Positions 1-7,336 of a DNA stretch of 37,410 nucleotides are shown here, piece after piece. The notes beneath the pieces are model-generated. The model was given only the letters and a program-made list of their open reading frames with translations. It searched no databases and was not told the DNA's origin. The translations under genes were made by a program, and so were the position numbers. Source of the DNA: Oscillospiraceae bacterium (GTDB lineage Bacteria > Bacillota > Clostridia > Oscillospirales > Oscillospiraceae); NCBI GenBank assembly GCA_016296635.1, contig JAEDIZ010000010.1, positions 1-37,410 of the forward strand, read 5' to 3'. The first letter of the stretch is position 1, and each line of letters begins with the position of its first letter.

Positions 1-1168
1 GGATGGTGGTGTTGCGGTCGATCAGACGGGTGAACACGCCGCCCATGGTCTCAATACCAAGCGACAGCGGAGTGACGTCCAGAAGCAGCAGGCCCTTGAC
101 GTCGCCGCCGAGAACGCCGCCCTGAATGGCTGCACCGACTGCTACACACTCGTCGGGGTTGATGCCCTTGAAGCCTTCCTTGCCGGTGAGCTTCTTGACT
201 GCTTCCTGCACAGCGGGGATACGGCTGGAGCCGCCGACCAGCAGAACCTTGGAAATGTCGTTTGCGGTAAGGCCTGCGTCGCTCATAGCCTGCTTGACGG
301 GGCCGGTGGTTGCTTCAACCAGATGCGCAGTCAGTTCGTTGAACTTTGCACGGCTCAAGGTGACATCCAGATGCTTGGGGCCGGTAGCGTCAGCGGTAAT
401 ATACGGGAGGTTAATATTGGAGGAGGTCACGCCGGACAGCTCGATCTTTGCCTTCTCAGCTGCTTCCTTCAGACGCTGCATGGCGACCTTATCGCCGGAG
501 AGGTCGATGCCCTCTGCCTTCTTGAACTCTTCAACGAGCCACTTCATGATGCACTCGTCGAAATCGTCGCCGCCGAGATGGGTGTTGCCTGCGGTTGCCA
601 GAACTTCGATGACGCCGTCGCCGATGTCAAGGATGGATACATCGAAGGTGCCGCCGCCGAGGTCATAGACCATGATCTTCTGCTCGGCTTCCTTATCTAC
701 GCCATATGCCAGCGCGGCAGCCGTCGGCTCGTTGATGATACGCTTGACTTCCAGACCGGCAATTCTGCCTGCGTCTTTGGTGGCCTGACGCTGTGCGTCA
801 TTGAAGTAAGCGGGAACGGTGATGACAGCCTCGGTCACGGCGCCGCCCAGATATGCCTCGGCGTCAGCCTTCAGCTTCTGCAGAATCATGGCGGAGATTT
901 CCTGCGGGGTGTACTTCTTGTCGTCAATGACGACCTTGTAATCGCTGCCCATGTGACGCTTGATGGAAGAGATGGTGCGGTCAGCATTGGTGACAGCCTG
1001 ACGCTTTGCCACCTGACCGACCATGCGCTCGCCGGTCTTGGAGAATGCCACAACGGACGGCGTAGTGCGGTTGCCTTCTGCATTTGCAATAACGACGCTT
1101 TCGCCGCCTTCCATAACGGCGACGCAGCTGTTGGTTGTACCGAGGTCAATACCAATGATCTTACCCAT
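1..1168 (-). CDS. dnaK: Molecular chaperone DnaK (Hsp70), 3' end cut by window
   Basis: Hsp70 chaperone: an ATPase that binds and releases unfolded polypeptides with DnaJ and GrpE in the cytoplasm. About 389 N-terminal codons are present, covering the whole nucleotide-binding domain. The start reads MGKIIGIDLGTTNS, the phosphate-1 motif, followed by AYFNDAQRQATKDAG, the second phosphate loop DLGGGTFDVS, and VLLVGGSSRIP of the adenosine site. The reading frame then leaves the window in the linker/substrate-binding region (LLLLDVTPLSLGIET). The loop after RHMGSDYKV is short, as in Gram-positive DnaK. The ATG at 1168 has a strong AGGAGG site just upstream. It is the third gene of hrcA-grpE-dnaK, 48 nt after grpE, so it should be under CIRCE/HrcA control; dnaJ may lie beyond the left edge. 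Identity is certain; the C-terminal domain is not visible. Confidence 0.98.
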   Translation of the reverse strand, partial: MGKIIGIDLGTTNSCVAVMEGGESVVIANAEGNRTTPSVVAFSKTGERMVGQVAKRQAVTNADRTISSIKRHMGSDYKVVIDDKKYTPQEISAMILQKLKADAEAYLGGAVTEAVITVPAYFNDAQRQATKDAGRIAGLEVKRIINEPTAAALAYGVDKEAEQKIMVYDLGGGTFDVSILDIGDGVIEVLATAGNTHLGGDDFDECIMKWLVEEFKKAEGIDLSGDKVAMQRLKEAAEKAKIELSGVTSSNINLPYITADATGPKHLDVTLSRAKFNELTAHLVEATTGPVKQAMSDAGLTANDISKVLLVGGSSRIPAVQEAVKKLTGKEGFKGINPDECVAVGAAIQGGVLGGDVKGLLLLDVTPLSLGIETMGGVFTRLIDRNTTI

Positions 1169-1216
1169 AATAAATTTCCTCCTATATGAATGTTAATTGT
1201 TTACAGATTGATGTTT

Positions 1217-1792
1217 TCAGTTCGCTACCTTGACCATTGCGAACCGGGCGACTTTTTCGCCGATCTTAAAGCCCTTCTGGAACACTTCAGCAATGACATT
1301 TTCGCCGAAGCTCTCGTCCTCGATGTGCATGACTGCATTATGAAGCGCCGGATCAAAAACCTCGCCGGCCTCACCGAAGGACTCCACGCCCAGCTTTTCC
1401 ATGACGCCTACCAGCTGGGTCATGGTCATCTCCACGCCCTTTTTGTAGGCTTCGTCTGCCGTCTGCTGGTTGAGCGCCCGCTCCAGATTGTCGTAGACCG
1501 GCAGGAACTTGCCCACCGTTTCCGACCGGATCATGGTGTAGAGCTCATCTTTTTCCTTCTGACTGCGCTTGCGGAAATTATCATATTCCGCCAGCAACCG
1601 AAGGTATTTATCCTTTTCCGCCGCAAGATCGGCTTTCGCCTGATCCAACTCGGAAATTTCCGGCTGCTTCTCCGGCTGCTTTTCTTCCTCCGCCGTTTCT
1701 GCGGTTTCTTCTGCAGCAGTTTCTTCAGCGGCTTCCGCCTGCTCCTGCTTCAGTTCCTCTTCCGCTTCGGCGGCCTTTGTTTCCTTGCTCAT
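1217..1792 (-). CDS. grpE: Nucleotide exchange factor GrpE
   Basis: GrpE releases ADP from DnaK and acts as a thermosensor of the chaperone cycle. The 191-residue length is usual. The first ~70 residues are a low-complexity Ala/Glu tail with AEET-type repeats. A long helical coiled coil follows (LAAEKDKYLRLLAEYDNFRKR, the conserved GrpE core), then the C-terminal beta domain ending in ARFAMVKVAN. The ATG at 1792 has an AGAGGTAA site and lies 13 nt after hrcA, so the two are cotranscribed. Oddity: a 20-nt stretch of the N-terminal tail (1713-1732) is identical to a stretch of the foldase gene at 5291-5310, because both encode the same acidic repeat. Confidence 0.97.
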   Translation of the reverse strand: MSKETKAAEAEEELKQEQAEAAEETAAEETAETAEEEKQPEKQPEISELDQAKADLAAEKDKYLRLLAEYDNFRKRSQKEKDELYTMIRSETVGKFLPVYDNLERALNQQTADEAYKKGVEMTMTQLVGVMEKLGVESFGEAGEVFDPALHNAVMHIEDESFGENVIAEVFQKGFKIGEKVARFAMVKVAN

Positions 1793-1805
1793 TTCACATT
1801 ACCTC

Positions 1806-2870
1806 TCACGGTTCTTCTTTCGTTTTGGGTTCCTGCAGCGCCGGCGCATCGGGCTTTGCGAACATCTTGCTCAGATTCTCCGCAAAGTAGCTCAGTCTTG
1901 CGGTGATCTGTGCGTAATCCATTCTTGTCGGGCCTACGACACCGATCATGCCCTGCATACCGTCGCCGATATCAAACTTGGTCATGACCACGCTGGTTTC
2001 CTTCAGGCTCTTGGCAACATTTTCCGGGCCCACAAGGATCTGCGTCTTACTGTTAGACGAAAGCGTTGTGGGAAGGTTCGAAATGATTTCCTCATCCAGA
2101 TTCGTCAGCATTTCCTGCGCCTTGTCGATGTCGTGGTACTCCGGCTGGGTCAGAAGCTTTGCCTGACCGGTCATGTAAACCTCGCTCTGCTGCGCGCCGA
2201 GCAGCTCCGTCACGAAATCGACGATCACGGGCACCAGCTCTGCACAGCGGCCTGCGCTTCTCGTCACACGGCTTAAAACATCCGGCGTGATTTCCTCCGC
2301 CGTCAGATCCGTCAGACTTGCATTCAAAACTGCGGAAAGCAGTTTCAGATCCGCTTCCTCCGCTTCCAGCGGCAGTCGGATGAGCTTATTCTTTACCGAA
2401 TTGTCATGCATCATGACAACAAGAATAAAACTGCTTTGCTCGGCCAGGATCAGGTCAAACCGCTTAACGGTGGCGTTCGGTTTTCTTGCCGCCACGGCAT
2501 AAGCCGGGAGATTTGTCATCTTGGAGACTATCTTGCCGACTGCGGAAATGGCTTTATCGAACTCCTGCAGCTTCAGCTCCATCTCCTGATTGATGGATTT
2601 CGTTTCATCCACGCTCAGCCGGTAGTCCTGCATCAGTTCATCCACATAGAACCGATAGCCCGCTGCCGAAGGCACACGGCCGGCGGAAGTATGCGGCTGC
2701 TCCAGAAGGCCGAGGCTTGTCAGCTCCGCCATCTCGTTGCGGATGGTAGCAGAGGAGAAATCCATGCCGGGCAGCTGCGAAATGGTCTTGGAGGCCACTG
2801 GCTCTGCCGTGCGGATGTAAAGATCCACGATGGTTCGCAGAATCTTCTTTTTTCGTTCCGTCAGTTCCAT
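1806..2870 (-). CDS. hrcA: Heat-inducible transcription repressor HrcA
   Basis: HrcA binds CIRCE operators and represses class I heat-shock genes; GroEL normally keeps it active. The 354 residues begin with a winged-helix domain (MELTERKKKILRTIVDLYI, then EPVASKTIS and SSATIRNEMAEL as the recognition helix, residues ~1-75). The dimerisation and inserted GAF-like domains follow, ending in the conserved GPTRMDYAQITARLSYFAENLS. The start at 2870 has GGAGG six bases upstream. It is the first gene of its operon, 18 bp from the CIRCE at 2889-2915, so it represses itself. The second CIRCE at 33478-33516 suggests it also controls hsp20. Identity is very secure. Confidence 0.98.
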   Translation of the reverse strand: MELTERKKKILRTIVDLYIRTAEPVASKTISQLPGMDFSSATIRNEMAELTSLGLLEQPHTSAGRVPSAAGYRFYVDELMQDYRLSVDETKSINQEMELKLQEFDKAISAVGKIVSKMTNLPAYAVAARKPNATVKRFDLILAEQSSFILVVMMHDNSVKNKLIRLPLEAEEADLKLLSAVLNASLTDLTAEEITPDVLSRVTRSAGRCAELVPVIVDFVTELLGAQQSEVYMTGQAKLLTQPEYHDIDKAQEMLTNLDEEIISNLPTTLSSNSKTQILVGPENVAKSLKETSVVMTKFDIGDGMQGMIGVVGPTRMDYAQITARLSYFAENLSKMFAKPDAPALQEPKTKEEP

Positions 2871-2888
2871 AAGCGTCCTCCCTCTTGT

Positions 2889-2915
2889 TTAGCACTCATT
2901 GGTCTCGAGTGCTAA
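2889..2915. promoter_or_regulatory. CIRCE operator of the hrcA-grpE-dnaK operon
   Basis: Perfect inverted repeat TTAGCACTC - 9 nt - GAGTGCTAA, the canonical HrcA-binding CIRCE. It lies between the promoter at 2920-2948 and the hrcA start, so HrcA would block transcription initiation. Confidence 0.98.
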
Positions 2916-2919
2916 ACGA

Positions 2920-2948
2920 AGTGTACCACCATGGATTTCCAAAGTCAA
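2920..2948 (-). promoter_or_regulatory. SigA-type promoter of hrcA operon
   Basis: On the minus strand TTGACT (2943-2948) and TACACT (2920-2925) are separated by exactly 17 bp, directly upstream of CIRCE. The -35 is 5/6 and the -10 is 4/6 to consensus; position relative to CIRCE supports the call. Confidence 0.8.
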
Positions 2949-3013
2949 TACCTCTGAATAATAAAATATTTATGAACAGCAAAACCGGGCAGCATTCGAC
3001 AGAAAGCAGGCAA

Positions 3014-3042
3014 AACGCCCCGGAGAAAAGCTCCGGGGCGTT
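3014..3042 (-). terminator. Intrinsic terminator of the lipid kinase operon
   Basis: Twelve-bp GC-rich stem (3014-3025 with 3031-3042, 5-nt loop) about 10 nt after the lipid kinase stop. On the minus strand it ends in a short T run (TTTTG). It separates this unit from the heat-shock promoter. Confidence 0.85.
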
Positions 3043-3051
3043 GAGAAATAC

Positions 3052-3948
3052 TTATTTCGGTACAATGATCTGCAATGCACATTGATGGTTGCAGATTTCC
3101 GTCCGCGTGATGCTGCCGCCGTATTCGCCGTCCAGCGTCCAGGCAACCGGCTCTTCAAATTCAAACTGCACACGGTCTGTTTTGAATGTCACAAAATAGG
3201 GCTCCGGCAGTTCCTCCCGCAGCAGGCACGTCGCTGCCGCATTGAAATCAAGCAGATTCTTGAAGCTGCGAACCAATACAACCTCAAACTTGCCGTCATT
3301 CATGCTGATGCCGAAATCCTTCGGTGCATGGAAACCCGCCACGGAGGTTGTGGAAAGCACCAGCGCATCCAGCACATCCATCTCCTGCGTCATCCCTTCG
3401 CAGGTGACACGGACGCGGATCGGCTTGACATCGCTCAAAGCGCGTACGCCGTTGAAGAAATATGCCAGACTGCCGAAAATGCGCTTATCCTGCTGCGGCG
3501 TGTCATAGGGCACATCGGTAAACAGGCCGAAGGCCGCCACATAGCTGAACCAGCGATCCGGGCTGAAAGATCCCACGTCTATTTTGAAGGGAACGCCCCG
3601 GACGATATCCTGCGCCGCCGTGACAACATCGTGGGAAAGGCCCAGCGAGGACGCCACATCGTTGGTCGTTCCGGAAGGAATATAGCCTAAAAGCGGGCGT
3701 TTTTCCTCCGGCAGCTGCATCAGTCCGGAAACAGCCTCATTGAGTGTTCCGTCACCGCCGGTGCAGACGATCCGGTCATAGCCCTCCGCCCTGGCTGCGA
3801 TCTGACGGGTCAGATCCTTGGGGCCGGAGGTCGGATGCACCGTCACTTCATAGCCGCTCGCGGTAAAGACCTGCAGAACCTCCATCAGATGGTTCCGGAT
3901 TTCTGCGTGACCCGCATTCGGATTGACAAAAAAGAGCATTTTTTTCAT
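3052..3948 (-). CDS. Diacylglycerol kinase family lipid kinase (DagK/YegS-like)
   Basis: Soluble lipid kinase of the DAGK catalytic family, probably phosphorylating diacylglycerol or a related lipid to recycle it into phospholipid synthesis at the inner face of the membrane. The 298-residue length is normal. Visible motifs are FFVNPNAGH at residues ~6-14 and the nucleotide-binding GGDGTLNEA at 64-72, followed by GYIPSGTTNDVASSLG. The C-terminal beta-sandwich ends with the metal-binding type region WTLDGEYGG. GGAG precedes the ATG at 3948, 24 nt after the foldase stop, so it is the second gene of a two-gene operon. The exact substrate (diacylglycerol, undecaprenol or another lipid) cannot be read from sequence. 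Confidence 0.9.
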   Translation of the reverse strand: MKKMLFFVNPNAGHAEIRNHLMEVLQVFTASGYEVTVHPTSGPKDLTRQIAARAEGYDRIVCTGGDGTLNEAVSGLMQLPEEKRPLLGYIPSGTTNDVASSLGLSHDVVTAAQDIVRGVPFKIDVGSFSPDRWFSYVAAFGLFTDVPYDTPQQDKRIFGSLAYFFNGVRALSDVKPIRVRVTCEGMTQEMDVLDALVLSTTSVAGFHAPKDFGISMNDGKFEVVLVRSFKNLLDFNAAATCLLREELPEPYFVTFKTDRVQFEFEEPVAWTLDGEYGGSITRTEICNHQCALQIIVPK

Positions 3949-3972
3949 CGCAGCATCTCCTGCAGTATCTTT

Positions 3973-5451
3973 TTACTGCTCTCTCTGCAGCTGCAGCACA
4001 TCCGCAATCGCTGCATTATCAAGGTTGATCTCTGCCTCATATTTTTCGACCAGACTGTCCTGAATCTGTGCAGCCTGCTCGCTCAGATATTTGCTCTGCG
4101 CCACGGTATGCCAGTAGATTTCATCGCCCTCGGCGCAGAAGTAGATCAGATGCCAGCCGTACTTCGTCTTGACAAGGCCGTAGTCACCGGTCTGTCTGCC
4201 GTCAGCAAAGCACCAGTCGTTGAATTCCGCGACCATCTGGCCGGGATGCACATCGGTGTAGATGCCGCCGCTGGAGGCATTGCCGTCCATGGAATGCTCT
4301 GCAGCCAGTGCTGCGAAGGCCTCCTCGGTCATCTCGCCCGCTTCCCACTGGGCAACGATTTCATTGATCTTCTGCTCTGCTTCCGTCCAGGCCTGCTCTG
4401 TCTTTTCGCCGTTCTCATTCTCGGCGGGTATGATCAGAATGTGGCGGATATCCACATTGGGCTTATCCAGCTTCGTAATGCCGTAACCGGCAAAGGCATC
4501 GCTGTTCTGATCAAAGTAGTCGCTGAGGTCCTGCTCGGAATATTCCACCGCCTCGACCAGAGAATCGATATAGGAGCCGGCAAGATAGTTCATGCGGACA
4601 AATTCCTGATACTCCTTCATGCCGACGCCGGGGCCGAAGGCCTCATGCAGATATGCATCCGCATTTTCAAAGCCGTAGGACTTTGCAGTTTTCTCCAAAG
4701 AAGCGGGGATGCTGTCGATATAACTCTGATTTTCCTCGGAAAGGCAGAAGCCTGCGTCCTCTGTCTCCTTGCAGACTGCGGCAAGGCCGCGGAACTGATT
4801 CAGCGCACCTTCCAGGAAGACCTGCTGCCAGGTCATCTCTTCATCGTACATCTGCCGGTCGAAGCCGACGGTCGTATCCATCAGATAGGAAAGATACTGA
4901 CCGTACTGGTTTGCAAAATTATAATACTGCTGCCAGTAGTAAACGCCCAGTTCGCGGTTCGTGAGCTGCATATCCGCGCAGCTTGCGACCACCTTATCTA
5001 AGACCTCATCGGTGAGCTCATCAGCCGCGACTGTGTAGGAAATGCTGTCGGCAGGAACGGTGGTTCCTTCCGCGTCCGACTGTGTCTGCTGGGCAGGCTC
5101 CTCTGCCGGTGCCTGCTGCATTTTCGCCGCGGAAATCTTGAAAATTGCAATGAAGATCAAAGCCAGCAGCGCCGCGATCGCGCATCCAAGGATCCAGCCG
5201 GAAGCGCTTTTCTTTACAGGCTTTTTCTGTGCTTTGGGTCCTTCCGCCATCTCTTCTGCAGCATCGGTTTCAGCGCTTTCAGTTTCTTCGGCAGCAGTTT
5301 CTTCAGCGGCAGTTTCTTCGGCAGCAGCTTCTTCAGCGGCTACAGCTTTCTCTGCAGCTGCCTCAGCGGAAATCTCTTCCTGTGCGGCGCCGCAGGTCGG
5401 GCAGCAGCCGGCACCCTCTTCCAGTTCCTCGCCGCAATACTTACAAATCAT
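3973..5451 (-). CDS. Zinc-ribbon, membrane-anchored parvulin-type peptidylprolyl isomerase/foldase
   Basis: Predicted PrsA/SurA-like foldase assisting folding of exported proteins outside the membrane. In order: an N-terminal zinc ribbon (C3/C6 and C17/C20), a low-complexity Ala/Glu tract (~25-70, tandem AAEET units), a basic patch, one membrane helix (~85-107), an alpha-helical chaperone region, and a PPIC domain (~335-440) with DIRHILIIPA, GGIYTDVHPGQMV and KYGWHLIYF. The topology puts the ribbon in the cytoplasm and the isomerase outside. There is no lipobox, unlike classical PrsA. The start at 5451 has GAGGG upstream. On the minus strand a TATAAT at 5499-5504 could be its -10, but I see no good -35. 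The 492 residues exceed simple PrsA because of the added N-terminus. The parvulin call is firm; the cargo is unknown. Confidence 0.88.
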   Translation of the reverse strand: MICKYCGEELEEGAGCCPTCGAAQEEISAEAAAEKAVAAEEAAAEETAAEETAAEETESAETDAAEEMAEGPKAQKKPVKKSASGWILGCAIAALLALIFIAIFKISAAKMQQAPAEEPAQQTQSDAEGTTVPADSISYTVAADELTDEVLDKVVASCADMQLTNRELGVYYWQQYYNFANQYGQYLSYLMDTTVGFDRQMYDEEMTWQQVFLEGALNQFRGLAAVCKETEDAGFCLSEENQSYIDSIPASLEKTAKSYGFENADAYLHEAFGPGVGMKEYQEFVRMNYLAGSYIDSLVEAVEYSEQDLSDYFDQNSDAFAGYGITKLDKPNVDIRHILIIPAENENGEKTEQAWTEAEQKINEIVAQWEAGEMTEEAFAALAAEHSMDGNASSGGIYTDVHPGQMVAEFNDWCFADGRQTGDYGLVKTKYGWHLIYFCAEGDEIYWHTVAQSKYLSEQAAQIQDSLVEKYEAEINLDNAAIADVLQLQREQ

Positions 5452-5604
5452 GGTTTTCCCTCGCTTTTCATTGCAGGGCGTATCTGCATACGACCCCGAT
5501 TATAGAATTATGTTCAGTTTACCACAGCCTGCGCAGGATTGCAATTCTTCCCGAACCGGGCATTCTGAACAAATTGTAAATCTTTTTCGTACGAGGTCTT
5601 GCCG

Positions 5605-5633
5605 TTGCATTATTCTCTCTTTTTTGATATAAT
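5605..5633 (+). promoter_or_regulatory. SigA-type promoter of miaB
   Basis: TTGCAT (5605-5610), 17-bp spacer, TATAAT (5628-5633). The perfect -10 and ideal spacing lie 37 bp before the proposed miaB start codon. Confidence 0.8.
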
Positions 5634-5670
5634 AAAGTGTCAAGTTATGTTTATACGGAGGAAACCCGCC

Positions 5671-7074
5671 TTGGAAAACAGAACCGTCGTTATTTCGCCC
5701 GAACAGCTGGCTGCGCAGGCAGCTGTCTGTGAAAACATCAAAGCCTACTGGGCCGCGCAGAACCGCACGCCGCGTGCCTTTGTCGATACCTACGGCTGCC
5801 AGCAGAACGAAGCCGACTCCGAACGCATCCGCGGCATGCTGGTCAGCTGCGGCTATGAGATCGTGGATACCGAAGAGGGTGCGGACTGCATCGTCATCAA
5901 CACCTGTGCCATCCGCGAACACGCCGAAACGAGAGTTTTCGGCAATGTCGGCGCACTCGTTCATACCAAGAACCGCCACCCCGGACAGAAAATTTTCCTC
6001 TGCGGCTGCATGGCGGGTCAGCCCCATGTGGTCGAGCGCATCAAGAAAAGCTATCACCATGTGGACGGCGTTTTCAATCCGCATCAGCTCTGGCGTTTCC
6101 CGGAGCTTCTGCAGTATGTGCTGAAAACGAACAAGCGCATCTTTGCCGCCGAGGACTCCGCCGGCAACATTGCCGAGGGCATTCCCGTGGTGCGCTCCAA
6201 CAACCTCAAGGCATGGGTCTCCATCATGTACGGCTGCAACAATTTCTGCTCCTACTGCATCGTGCCCTATGTGCGCGGCAGAGAGCGTTCGAGAAAGCCG
6301 GAGGAAATCTTGGAGGAAGTGCGCGAGCTTGTGGCCGCGGGCTACAAGGATATCACGCTGCTGGGTCAGAATGTCAACTCCTACGGCAAGGATCTGGACT
6401 GCGGCGTAGATTTTGCCGATCTGATGGCGGATATTGCCTCTCTTCCCGGGCAGTTCTGGCTGCGCTTCATGACGAGCCATCCCAAGGACGCCAGCAAAAA
6501 ACTCTTTGATACCATCGCAAAATACCCCAAGATCTGCAACCAGTTCCATCTGCCCTTCCAGTCCGGCAACGACCGGGTGCTGAAGGCCATGAACCGCCAT
6601 TACGATTCGGCGCAGTATCTGTCCCTGGTGGAATACGGCCGCTCCGTCATGCCGGATCTGGTGCTGACCAGCGACGTGATCGTCGGCTTCCCCGGCGAAA
6701 CGGAGGAAGAATTTGAGGATACCATCAAGCTGATCGAAAAAGTGCGCTACGATGCGCTTTTCACCTTCATCTTCTCTCCGCGGCAGGGCACGCCCGCAGC
6801 CAAGATGGACGATCCCACGCCCAAGGAAGAGAAGAACCGCCGCTTTGACCGTCTTTGCGAGGTACAGAACCGCATCTCGCAGGAGATTCACAGCGCCTAC
6901 ATCGGCAAGACCATGTGCGTGCTGGTAGACGGCCGCGAGGAAGATTCTCTGACTGCCCGCACCGAAGGCGGCAGACTCGTCCGCATTGCAGGCGATGATG
7001 GTCTGATCGGACAGTTCATCGATGTCAGAATCACCGACTGCACCACCTGGAGTCTCGTCGGCGAGACGGAATAA
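5671..7074 (+). CDS. miaB: tRNA-2-methylthio-N6-dimethylallyladenosine synthase MiaB
   Basis: Radical-SAM methylthiotransferase that converts i6A37 to ms2i6A37 in tRNAs reading UNN codons. From a TTG start it has 467 residues, the family's usual size. Domains: N-terminal UPF0004 with cluster cysteines (C43 in DTYGCQQNEADSE, then NTCAIREHAE and FLCGCMAGQ), radical SAM core with CNNFCSYC (C189, C193, C196), and a C-terminal TRAM domain ending FIDVRITDCTTWSLVGE. I chose TTG at 5671 because GGAGG (5657-5661) sits nine bases ahead. The in-frame ATG at 5647 lies upstream of that site and has no Shine-Dalgarno of its own. It heads the cluster that also contains miaA, which makes its substrate. Confidence 0.96.
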   Translation: MENRTVVISPEQLAAQAAVCENIKAYWAAQNRTPRAFVDTYGCQQNEADSERIRGMLVSCGYEIVDTEEGADCIVINTCAIREHAETRVFGNVGALVHTKNRHPGQKIFLCGCMAGQPHVVERIKKSYHHVDGVFNPHQLWRFPELLQYVLKTNKRIFAAEDSAGNIAEGIPVVRSNNLKAWVSIMYGCNNFCSYCIVPYVRGRERSRKPEEILEEVRELVAAGYKDITLLGQNVNSYGKDLDCGVDFADLMADIASLPGQFWLRFMTSHPKDASKKLFDTIAKYPKICNQFHLPFQSGNDRVLKAMNRHYDSAQYLSLVEYGRSVMPDLVLTSDVIVGFPGETEEEFEDTIKLIEKVRYDALFTFIFSPRQGTPAAKMDDPTPKEEKNRRFDRLCEVQNRISQEIHSAYIGKTMCVLVDGREEDSLTARTEGGRLVRIAGDDGLIGQFIDVRITDCTTWSLVGETE

Positions 7075-7130
7075 GCCTGGCGCACCTTTTTCGCCTTCAA
7101 ACGCAGAACCGAAATTACGCTGTACCCTTG

Positions 7131-7232
7131 CCTCCCCTTATAGGGGAGGTGGCGCGGCGTATGCCGCGCCGGAGAGGTTTTCGCCCTCTCAGTCACGGCT
7201 TACGCCGTGCCAGCTCCCCCGTCCGGGGGAGC
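7131..7232. repeat. Five-hairpin palindromic intergenic element (REP/BIME-like)
   Basis: Five consecutive perfect short inverted repeats fill this gap: 7131-7138/7142-7149, 7151-7158/7163-7170, 7172-7177/7185-7190, 7194-7199/7204-7209 and 7213-7220/7225-7232. All have GC-rich 6-8 bp stems and 3-7 nt loops. The two outer stems are purine/pyrimidine GGGGAG types. No coding potential is evident. The arrangement resembles the clustered palindromic repeats dispersed in intergenic regions of gut Clostridia. It may also act as the miaB transcription end or a mutS mRNA barrier. The rest of 7075-7336 holds nothing recognisable except the mutS ribosome binding site. Confidence 0.7.
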
Positions 7233-7336
7233 CAGGAATCGGCATGCCGGGTCGTCACGCCCTACGCCCCCTCATTCGATATTTACCGCCGCATGGCATA
7301 TATCCATCTCAAAACCAAAAGAAAGAGGTACCCGTT

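Noticed and set aside
5647..5670. ATG at 5647 as the miaB start
   Set aside because: It lies ahead of the only good Shine-Dalgarno sequence, which is ideally spaced for the TTG at 5671. Not excluded, but less likely.
5500..6891. 463-codon minus-strand frame opposite miaB
   Set aside because: Antisense shadow of miaB that also runs across the miaB promoter.
7022..7336. N-terminal extension of mutS by 105 codons
   Set aside because: It overlaps the end of miaB and the palindromic repeat; family alignment and the ribosome binding site support ATG 7337.
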